Of a stretch of 64,000 nucleotides of DNA, positions 57,701-64,000 are shown piece after piece. The DNA is from an uncultured Shewanella sp. (lineage in GTDB: Bacteria; Pseudomonadota; Gammaproteobacteria; Enterobacterales; Shewanellaceae): the NCBI RefSeq assembly GCF_947495455.1, contig NZ_CANLZC010000013.1, positions 1 through 64,000 of the forward strand, in the 5' to 3' direction. The notes under the pieces were generated by a model that had not been told where the DNA came from, made no database searches, and was given only the letters and a program-made list of their open reading frames with translations. The position numbers and the translations under genes were made by a program. Positions within the stretch are counted from its first letter, which is position 1. Each line of letters starts with the position of its first letter.

Positions 57701-58666
57701 GCCAAAGCCCATTTCACACTGAAAGGCAGTCAATTATCCATCATTCAACCTCCTCTGGCCATTCTCAAGCTGACGCCAGATCTGGTTATTGATATTGCCG
57801 ATAATGAAATGAAGATCACAGGTGAGCTCGATGCCCCTAGTGGTGACATTACCCTTGTTGAACTGCCTGAAGGTGGCGTAGCCGTTTCCAAAGATGTGGT
57901 CTTTCAAGACAGCATAGCCACTCAAGAAAAAGCCAGCAATCCCATGCTGATCACAGCAAATTTAAAAATGAAAGTCGGGGAACAATTAAACATTGAGGGC
58001 ATGGGATTAACAGGAAGGTTAACAGGCAAGGTCAATTTAAAGCAAACCGAACAACACCCCACACAACTGTTCGGAGAAATTAAAATCATCGATGGCACAT
58101 ACAAGTTTATGGGACAAACCCTCACCATCAATACTGGCGAGTTGCAATTTGTCGGTTCTATGGATGAGCCCAGTTTGAACATTGAAGCCGTTCGAGAAAT
58201 CAAGACCGATGATATTACCGCTGGCGTGCGTATCACTGGCACGCCTAAAAAACCTATTGTAACATTATTCTCTTCACCATCAATGGAACAAGCAGAAATC
58301 CTGTCCTATATACTCAAAGGTACAAGCCTTGACAGTGATAACGACTCTTTAATGCTCACCGCGGCGTTTACATTAAGTCAGCAAGCGGGGGTTGGCACTA
58401 GCACCATAGGTAATCTAACCAATACTGCCACAGGCTTGATTGAAAAACTGGGCTTCTCAAATGTCCAGCTGGACACCAATGATGACGGCAAAGTCGCGAT
58501 CAGTGGCTATATAGGTGACAGACTCATGGTTAAATATGGCATGGGCGTATTTGATACTGGATATGAAATGACGGTTCGCTATTATTTACTCTCTCAGCTT
58601 TACCTTGAAACCGTCTCTGCAGAGCTCGAACAATCTCTCGATCTATATTATAATTTTGACTTATAA
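54701..58666 (+). CDS. tamB: Translocation and assembly module subunit TamB
   Basis: A 1321-residue AsmA-like protein. It has one N-terminal inner-membrane helix (about residues 38-62, SIIYVPLFILICFAALVGTQ), a long periplasmic beta-taco body of repetitive strands rich in N/T/Q, and the C-terminal DUF490 domain (MGLTGRLTGKVNLKQTEQHPTQLFGEIKIIDGTYKFMGQTL, then SPSMEQAEILSYILKG and YEMTVRYYLLSQLYLET). TamB spans the periplasm as a lipid-conducting groove and partners TamA. The ATG overlaps the tamA stop (ATGA). A Q/T/A-rich insertion (about residues 230-265, repeated AQTTQ) is low-complexity. Confidence 0.95.
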   Translation: MKNSPSSKTEASPANNRTQSPSMLIKLTRFCWRAFKFISRSIIYVPLFILICFAALVGTQPGTQLALNIANSLIPNLNLVYAKGTLNKGLSLSSAHWSMPGIKVEVMDLDVIWQPLCLLQSQLCVKQLTTHKIKVDIDTDALPSASETVKNTEQTTDDESPIILPLAIQLTQSDLRNIHVRVNDMTFDVQQLNTQAQWTSTGIRVNDMSAVDWKVNIPLGNASADTKIQSASSKAVGASSQTQAQTAQAQTTQTKSINTTANDWAMAKLPQVFMPIPVFVDKLSLNKGNLILGQRQDYFNKATLTGSYQSYLIHVDRFFAAHTDGEINLKGDMQLRENYPINIEANGKITQLKEVPKLNNQSFDLSVANDFSHLEVNLTANGQTNLTLKGQINLTVPTLDYQVDLNALSIIWPLDTALYQGHNLHFTSQGSLSKQTASLTGNIITPFQPEAAIKTNITHANHTLNIDEFNAKSPMGDVTLTGSLSYNQALAWQANVSTNKLDISQIELTPLNITLNYPIPMSQITGEFSTKGKINLSDETWQVAMEKANLEGTIDSYPLSLTGNIFVNNDFQLSANTLNVTAFKSQLTLNGDVTNNWSLNGQLSIPELQLWDPNAAGAIHANINITGETNQPQANAVVNAENISYLNSTLNKANLSGTMDLFDNNAFNFKLSGDNITLNTLTLTSANMRIEGDSQGQKTQITTLGDLALNSQITSDVNLKTQAFNAKIEQLSIDSKLGKSQLNKPMTISWDQAQQQGKISPFCLKDAQGTLCSTLDSTFGTKGQFTLHYQGNLGALMTPLLPNQVAWNGLAEMTSTFKWAKDTKPTGELALSLSSGTLTLPQINNTQHTPVVMEYGAINLNALLDSKQILTTLILKSNNIASINSRLSINIDPDDRQLKGYVKLNQVKLSALADFLPQLDTLSGDLSSDFKIAGTLSSPILSGHVTLKEASILTAANPTLIDNLNLKVTLAGQKANINGQWKMGDGTAHSKGYIDWSQTRAKAHFTLKGSQLSIIQPPLAILKLTPDLVIDIADNEMKITGELDAPSGDITLVELPEGGVAVSKDVVFQDSIATQEKASNPMLITANLKMKVGEQLNIEGMGLTGRLTGKVNLKQTEQHPTQLFGEIKIIDGTYKFMGQTLTINTGELQFVGSMDEPSLNIEAVREIKTDDITAGVRITGTPKKPIVTLFSSPSMEQAEILSYILKGTSLDSDNDSLMLTAAFTLSQQAGVGTSTIGNLTNTATGLIEKLGFSNVQLDTNDDGKVAISGYIGDRLMVKYGMGVFDTGYEMTVRYYLLSQLYLETVSAELEQSLDLYYNFDL

Positions 58667-58791
58667 TACAGATGGTTATAATTTATTTTTTAAATAAGCC
58701 CCTAAGGTTAACCCATTTGCAATCAAGACTAAAATCAACAAGGTATTGAACATGCAAAAAGTATTCACGCTGACAAAAGGCTGTATTGCAC

Positions 58792-59643
58792 ATGAAACAT
58801 CATATTTTTTTAAAAGTCGGCTTTACCCTCGCCATCACTTTCCTGTCCCCAGTCCAAGCTGAAGCACAACAAAACAAGATTCGAGCGATCTATTACTCAG
58901 TTGAAAATATCAATGATATTAAAAACCTGCCAGAGCAGAAACTGCCCATTGCAGCCTTATCCAAGGCCTTATTCTATTGGCAGCAGGTCAATCCCGGTCT
59001 CACCTTTATCGAGTCCGACAACCCCAGTATCGAGATAAAATGGCAAAAATACGCCTCAAGCACACATTTAGGATTAGCCACTTGCTTATCCACGGGAGCA
59101 GAAAAACCTAAGCACTGCGTATTAGATATTTCTCTAGGCGCTCGAAATTGCCAAGGGCAATTTGTACAAAGCGATGAAAACATGGTAACCAACATCATTA
59201 TGCATGAAATTGGGCATGCCTTAGGACTTGGACACCATAGTGATCCTAATAATTTGATGTATTCGCCTCAGCCTGACAGCCAAGCAGATGCAAACTATAA
59301 CCGAAAAGGCTATACCCTTCCCGCTCAACTCAATGCCCTTTACCTCGGGCAAAATGACTTGTTAAGCCAAGAAAAAAGCCTAAAAGCCAACATTCAGTCC
59401 CTTGATTTAGACATCAACCAAGAGAAAATACGCTATGATGATTACTATCAGCAATATCAGCGTTATAACAATAAAACCTTATCAGAAAGTCAATATCGTC
59501 ACGCCACACAAATCACTGAAGATGTGAATAAACAAGCTAATTATATCAATGAATTAGTTGAGAAAAGGAACAGATTAACCCACGAAATTAATCAAACCAT
59601 CAATGCATTAGGCTGTTTTCCTAACTTCAATGTCCGCCGTTAA
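58792..59643 (+). CDS. Secreted matrixin-like zinc metalloprotease
   Basis: A 283-residue exported protein (signal about 1-25). The zinc site is HEIGHALGLGHHSD, the HExxHxxGxxH of metzincins, followed by the Met-turn NLMYSP. After the catalytic domain (about 30-185) comes a charged coiled-coil tail of about 90 residues (LLSQEKSLKANIQSLDLDINQEK onward). It probably cleaves proteins outside the cytoplasm. An in-frame TTG two codons upstream has better AAAGG spacing and could be the start. The nearby gspD suggests but does not prove type II export. Confidence 0.85.
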   Translation: MKHHIFLKVGFTLAITFLSPVQAEAQQNKIRAIYYSVENINDIKNLPEQKLPIAALSKALFYWQQVNPGLTFIESDNPSIEIKWQKYASSTHLGLATCLSTGAEKPKHCVLDISLGARNCQGQFVQSDENMVTNIIMHEIGHALGLGHHSDPNNLMYSPQPDSQADANYNRKGYTLPAQLNALYLGQNDLLSQEKSLKANIQSLDLDINQEKIRYDDYYQQYQRYNNKTLSESQYRHATQITEDVNKQANYINELVEKRNRLTHEINQTINALGCFPNFNVRR

Positions 59644-59665
59644 TTTTCTATGAAAAAATACCGAC

Positions 59666-59735
59666 TTCCAGCTGGATCTTGCAGCTGGAAATATCAAGGG
59701 AATAGAACAGCAATGCTCTCCTTGCATTGCTGTTC
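59666..59735. terminator. Two hairpins at the metalloprotease-gspD junction
   Basis: TTCCAGCTG-GATCTTG-CAGCTGGAA (59666-59690) and GAACAGCAATGC / GCATTGCTGTTC (59705-59735) are perfect stems between convergent genes. Neither has a strong T-run, so they are only probable terminators. Confidence 0.6.
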
Positions 59736-59740
59736 ATCAC

Positions 59741-61939
59741 TTAATGACTCTGCGCTTCTTCTTTTTCAAAAGCCTCTTGCTCAGCTTTTATCTTAGCTTC
59801 GTTAGCTTCTTCTAAGGCTTCTTGCTTATCCTTCTCTTTACTTTCTGTAATAGATTTTAGCGTCGAGTCTGTTTCACGCATTTTAGTGTCTAATCCTTGT
59901 CCATGTTTATAACGCTCTAGTACTTCATTCACTTCAGGTGAAATATGATCGCTCATGTTCCATTCTGGTAATACAGGCACACTTGAGTTAGGCATTAAAT
60001 TGATGCCTTTATCATCTTGCTCAAGTTGTAATGCTCTGAAGTAATTATATTTACGACCAGAGATCCCTTGCATCGTCATGCCTTCACGAATGATGGTCGG
60101 TTTAATAAACACCATAAGATTTTTCTTCGTTTTGCTGCTTGATGATGAACTAAACAACCATCCAATCAAAGGAAGATCGCCTAAGAAAGGCACTTTTTGT
60201 ACACTTTCCTGCACATCTTCGTTGATCAATCCGCCAAGAACAACAATTTCGCCAGAATCCGCCATCACTGTTGTGGTTAATCGCCTTGTGGAAAAAGTCA
60301 CATCCACAGCCGTATTACCATTGATCCCTGAAACCTCTTGTTCGATCACTAACTTCACTGAGCTGCCTTCATTGACAAGCGGCGTCACTTTCAACTTAAC
60401 ACCCACTTCTTTTCTCTCAACAGTTTGAAAAGGGTTACTGTTATCTGAGCTCGCGGTCGCACCGCTGATCACTGGCACTTCGTCACCCACAATAAATGTC
60501 GCTTCTTGGTTATCCAAAGTCGTGACTGAAGGCGTTGCTAGCACATTTGAAGTCGTATCGCTGGACACAGCTTGAATAAGCGCACCAAAATCATCAGACC
60601 AAATCCCCCACGCCATACCACTGATCTCAGAAACAGCAGACGCTAATGTACTGATATCACCTTGTGTTTCACCACTGTAGGTATAAGTCCCAGTAGAAGC
60701 ATCATAATAAGTGGTTGAACTAGTTGACTGCGCATCCCAGACCCCCGCCCCAATTTCACTGATAGTGGGACCAATATTATCAAACTGGGTCGCCATACCT
60801 GTTGCACTGGCCATTTGCACGCCAAATCCCACAGAGTCACTTTCTGACACTTCAACGATAATGGCTTCCACAAGCACTTGTGCCCGTCGAATATCCAATT
60901 GGTCAATCACACTCTCAAGGGTTCGCATCTGTTCAGGATCGGCGCTGATCACTAAAGCGTTAGTATCAGCATGCGCCATAATATTAATATCGCTGCGACC
61001 TTGTGAACTTGTCGATGACTTACTCCCCGATTTCGCCGCCGACTTAGAGTCGGTTAATTTTTGAGCAAAGCCGGTCAGTACTTCAACCATATCTTCCGCG
61101 TTAGCGTAGCGTAAGTAACGAACTTTGATATTACCTGTTGTGGCTTGGTCTTCATCCAACTTTTTAATTAATGCAGCAACTCGCTCTCTGCTTTTCTCAT
61201 CACCACTGACCACAACCGCATTGAGCCGCTCATCGGCCACCACTTTTGGTGTTTGTCCAGGTAGCTGAGCTTGATTGGATGTTGTGCGGTATAGATTTTC
61301 GATGATACGCACAATTTCACTGGCAGAAGCAAACTTCAACACCACCACTTGTGTATCAATGTCACCTTGCTTATCCACGCGATGAACGATATCCACTAGC
61401 TTATTCACCACAGAAGCACGTCCTGTCAGCATCAAGACATTAGACTGATCATAATTGACAACATTCCCACCTCCGGCATTATCATTGAGCTGACGAAGCA
61501 GTGGTGCCAGCAGTTTTGCCTCTGTATTATACAAGGGCACCACTTGAGTCACCATTTCATCCCCAATGCCCGGTGTACCATCATCCGCCACTCTAATGGC
61601 CGCGGTTTTCGCATCTTTGTCTTTAATGACTTTAATGATGTTATTCTCGCCTTTAACAACGGCGTAACCATACACTTGCAACACATTTAAGAAGAATTGA
61701 TAGTATTGTTCTTCGTTCAATGTATCATAACTGCGTACATTGATTTTTCCACGCACAGTGGGATCAATAATGATGGTTTTATTTAAATTTTTACCGACAA
61801 TATTAATAAATTCTTCAATATCTGCTCCTTTGAAGTTGGCAGAAAATTGTTCACTCCATGCCGTCAATGGCAGTAATAATGCCACCGCCATGATCCAAGT
61901 CGCCCTAAGGCTGTTGTTGACACGCTTCTTATTTATCAT
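59741..61939 (-). CDS. gspD: Type II secretion secretin GspD
   Basis: A 732-residue secretin: signal peptide, N0 domain (FSANFKGADIEEFINIVGKNLNKTIIIDP), N1-N3 repeats (TQVVPLYNTEAKLLAPLLRQLND, VVVLKFASASEIVRIIENLY, IKVRYLRYANAEDMVEVL), and the secretin core (VPVISGATASSDN gate region, VGVKLKVTPLVNEGSSVKLVIEQEVS, VLGGLINEDVQESVQKVPFLGDLPLIGWLF). It forms the outer-membrane channel of type II secretion. A charged C-terminal tail (KEKDKQEALEEANEAKIKAE) follows. Normally gspC precedes and gspE follows it; neither is here, so the secretion operon is split. Confidence 0.94.
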   Translation of the reverse strand: MINKKRVNNSLRATWIMAVALLLPLTAWSEQFSANFKGADIEEFINIVGKNLNKTIIIDPTVRGKINVRSYDTLNEEQYYQFFLNVLQVYGYAVVKGENNIIKVIKDKDAKTAAIRVADDGTPGIGDEMVTQVVPLYNTEAKLLAPLLRQLNDNAGGGNVVNYDQSNVLMLTGRASVVNKLVDIVHRVDKQGDIDTQVVVLKFASASEIVRIIENLYRTTSNQAQLPGQTPKVVADERLNAVVVSGDEKSRERVAALIKKLDEDQATTGNIKVRYLRYANAEDMVEVLTGFAQKLTDSKSAAKSGSKSSTSSQGRSDINIMAHADTNALVISADPEQMRTLESVIDQLDIRRAQVLVEAIIVEVSESDSVGFGVQMASATGMATQFDNIGPTISEIGAGVWDAQSTSSTTYYDASTGTYTYSGETQGDISTLASAVSEISGMAWGIWSDDFGALIQAVSSDTTSNVLATPSVTTLDNQEATFIVGDEVPVISGATASSDNSNPFQTVERKEVGVKLKVTPLVNEGSSVKLVIEQEVSGINGNTAVDVTFSTRRLTTTVMADSGEIVVLGGLINEDVQESVQKVPFLGDLPLIGWLFSSSSSSKTKKNLMVFIKPTIIREGMTMQGISGRKYNYFRALQLEQDDKGINLMPNSSVPVLPEWNMSDHISPEVNEVLERYKHGQGLDTKMRETDSTLKSITESKEKDKQEALEEANEAKIKAEQEAFEKEEAQSH

Positions 61940-62351
61940 TGATCTACCTCTGTGGCGCTATGTATAAAGCATTGCAAAGAGCAGTAACATTTAGTAAAAC
62001 ATGCTAAGGCAATGTTAAATATCCCTTTTAAAATAACGGGTTATATTCTCTTTCTGCTTTATACAGCATGAAATCGATTAAGAATGCGTGAAATATCTTT
62101 TATGTATGTAACGTTTTTTGGTAATAATGATGGGTTCCTTAAGCAATCTTGAAATCAACACCACAACAAAGGAAAAATAAGCCATGTAGAATGAATGAGT
62201 TATAAAAAATAAAAACGAATAAATAGGCGTTTTTTTTGTTAAAAAATACCTTGAATAGAAGCTGAAGATAGATGTAAAACATCTTCAATAAAATACAGTA
62301 CTGAAACTGACATAACATTGACTTTAATTACTTGAAAAAATAGCTTAAAAG
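61940..62351. other. Intergenic upstream of gspD
   Basis: About 410 bp, very AT-rich, without any gene; in particular no gspC remnant could be recognised in either strand. It should contain the gspD promoter. Confidence 0.5.
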
Positions 62352-62387
62352 AAAAAACCCTGTGTATTGTCATACACAGGGTTTTTT
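62352..62387. terminator. Terminator after the BCCT gene
   Basis: AAAAAACCCTGTGTAT-TGTC-ATACACAGGGTTTTTT, a perfect 16-bp stem with A/T tails, about 70 bp after the transporter stop. Confidence 0.93.
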
Positions 62388-62456
62388 GTCTTCTAATAGC
62401 ATTCTTAATGAAAGATGATCAGTAATTCAAACACCCTTCATACATCTGAAAAGGGC

Positions 62457-64000
62457 TTAAGCTTCTTCGCCTAAGTACTCTGAACTGGATAAATGTAAAT
62501 AATGCAAATATCGCTCATATTGTGTAACCACATCTGCAAGCAATTGTTCTTGAGTATACCCCATCACATCATAATGCTGACCACCATGCTCTAAGAAGAC
62601 TTCAACTCGATAATAACTGTCTTCTCCCTCTTCTATCTCACTTTCAATAGGATTTGGAATGGTATGGGCACGAATACGTAAGCCATAAACGAAATCATCT
62701 TGTTCATCTTCTTTGATCACAAAGCGCACACGATCGCCAATATAGCGCACCTCAGCATGAATATTACGCTTTTGAAAACTTGAACACGCTTTTGACAGTG
62801 CTGGAGCGGCGACCTCCTTTAAGAAGGACTGTGCCTCTTCTTGACTAGGGTGACATACCAGCACATCGATGCGCTCTTCCCAGCTCACATTGGCTTTGGC
62901 ATATTGCACACTGGTGTTATGGGACTGCACGCTATTGAGTTTAAGCCAATCATCTTTCAGTGCTTTATACAAACCTAAGCACATGAATAACATGACCAAT
63001 AAGAAAGGTAATGCACTCGCAATGGTCACCGTCTGCAATGCTTGCAGTCCTCCAGCCAGTAATAACACCGATGCCACCACACCTTGAAGTAAGGCCCAGA
63101 AAACACGTTGCCATACGGGGGCTTCAGCATCGCCCCCTGAGGTCAGGTTATCGATAACCAAAGAACCCGAATCCGATGAGGTCACAAAAAAGGTGATAAC
63201 AAGACACAAACCTATCGTTGACAGTAAAGTTGGCATAGGTAAATATTCAAAAAAGCGAAATAACGCCACCGACACATCCGATGAGACCGCCTCTTTTAAA
63301 TATAACGCCCCATGATTTGCGATAGCATCAATAGCGGTATTACCAAAGACTGTCATCCATAAAAAAGTAAAGGCTGAGGGCACAAATAACACGCCAACAA
63401 GAAACTCTCTAATGGTACGACCCCGTGAAATGCGTGCGATAAAAGTCCCCACGAAAGGTGACCATGAAATCCACCAGCCCCAATAGAGCAGCGTCCACCC
63501 CCCTAGCCAATCATTTTTTTGCTCATACGCATATAAATTGAACGTTTTCCCTACAATATCGCTTAAATAGCCACCGGTGTTTTGCACAAAAGCCCGTAAT
63601 AAATCCACTGTTGGACCAAATAAAAGGACAAAAACCAATAATAAAAAGGCTAAACCTAAGTTAAGCTCACTGAGTCGTTTAACCCCTTTATCCAACCCTG
63701 AAAAAACAGACAAAGTCGCAATAAAGGTAATACCGATAATGAGTAATACTTGCAATGTTGTGGAAATCGGCCAACCCAATAAATAATTCAAGCCAGAATT
63801 GAGTTGTAATACACCAAAGCCTAAGGATGTTGCCACACCAAACAGGGTGCCCAATACTGCAAAGGTATCCACCGCATGGCCCATTGGCCCGTATATCCGC
63901 TCTCCGATAAGAGGATAAAGTGCACTTCGAGGCAATAAAGGCAGCTTATGACGATAAGAGAAGTACGCTAAACTCAGTGCGACAATGGCATAAATCGCCC
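62457..64000 (-). CDS. BCCT transporter, BetT-like (5' end outside window)
   Basis: At least 514 codons of a betaine/choline/carnitine transporter; the frame continues through the right edge (AIYAIVALSLAYFSYRHKLPLLPRSALYPLIGERIYG at the visible start). The family signature is YWGWWISWSPFVGTFIARISRGRTIREF, followed by TSSDSGSLVIDNLTSGG. After the last helix comes a cytoplasmic domain of about 145 residues (WEERIDVLVCHPSQEEAQSFLKEVAAPAL onward), the long tail found in BetT-type choline carriers, which senses osmotic stress. It imports choline or betaine by ion or proton coupling; substrate is inferred from this tail. Confidence 0.92.
   Translation of the reverse strand, partial: AIYAIVALSLAYFSYRHKLPLLPRSALYPLIGERIYGPMGHAVDTFAVLGTLFGVATSLGFGVLQLNSGLNYLLGWPISTTLQVLLIIGITFIATLSVFSGLDKGVKRLSELNLGLAFLLLVFVLLFGPTVDLLRAFVQNTGGYLSDIVGKTFNLYAYEQKNDWLGGWTLLYWGWWISWSPFVGTFIARISRGRTIREFLVGVLFVPSAFTFLWMTVFGNTAIDAIANHGALYLKEAVSSDVSVALFRFFEYLPMPTLLSTIGLCLVITFFVTSSDSGSLVIDNLTSGGDAEAPVWQRVFWALLQGVVASVLLLAGGLQALQTVTIASALPFLLVMLFMCLGLYKALKDDWLKLNSVQSHNTSVQYAKANVSWEERIDVLVCHPSQEEAQSFLKEVAAPALSKACSSFQKRNIHAEVRYIGDRVRFVIKEDEQDDFVYGLRIRAHTIPNPIESEIEEGEDSYYRVEVFLEHGGQHYDVMGYTQEQLLADVVTQYERYLHYLHLSSSEYLGEEA

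Overview
The window looks like chromosome from a marine gammaproteobacterium of the Shewanella type. The main reason is the conserved block serS-crcB-rarA-lolA-ftsK, with lrp/ald and trxB beside it, an order I know from Shewanella. Blocks carrying fumarase, pabB, nudL and asnS, and tamA-tamB, also fit. Base composition is AT-rich. No rRNA, tRNA or CRISPR array was seen. The assignment is inference; no search was possible.

Layout. 0-13 kb is accessory: the 3' end of an IS3-type transposase, an SDR oxidoreductase, a second SDR broken by a 261-bp MITE, a DUF3626 protein, a three-gene periplasmic dehydrogenase (Tat-type small subunit, GMC flavoprotein, three-haem cytochrome c) with a partial tandem duplication at its end, a TauE/SafE permease, an arylsulfotransferase-like lipoprotein, a second MITE and a GH20 hexosaminidase. 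13.5-18.0 kb is an array of integron cassettes, all genes on the minus strand, separated by four well-formed attC sites plus one degenerate VCR-like site; no integrase gene is present (a CALIN). 18.7-28.2 kb is the housekeeping block.

28.3-34.1 kb is the least familiar region. Two divergent operons encode a haem-oxygenase-like di-iron protein, an SnoaL-like protein and a LuxI/FeeM-like acyltransferase on one side, and a HIT protein and a FATP-type acyl-CoA synthetase on the other. An AraC regulator follows, with a perfect 13-bp inverted repeat upstream of it. I infer an uncharacterised fatty-acyl-derived metabolite or signal pathway.

34.3-43.4 kb holds a class III aminotransferase, an isochorismatase-like hydrolase, class I fumarase, pabB (its end supplied by a third MITE), nudL with a 22-codon upstream ORF, asnS and the lipocalin blc. 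43.5-52.4 kb is accessory: a sedolisin-like protein with two altered active-site positions, a PLC/S1-P1-like protein, a methyltransferase, a questin-oxidase-like protein, a fourth MITE-like element, cytochrome b561, a PhzF remnant, two GNATs and a CBS protein. 52.8-64 kb carries tamA-tamB, a secreted metzincin, a gspD gene without gspC or gspE beside it, and a BCCT transporter cut by the window end.

Small non-autonomous elements (four MITE-like units, a 59-bp repeat in two copies, a 39-bp palindrome) are frequent and have visibly altered genes: one SDR is broken, and the pabB C-terminus is rewritten.
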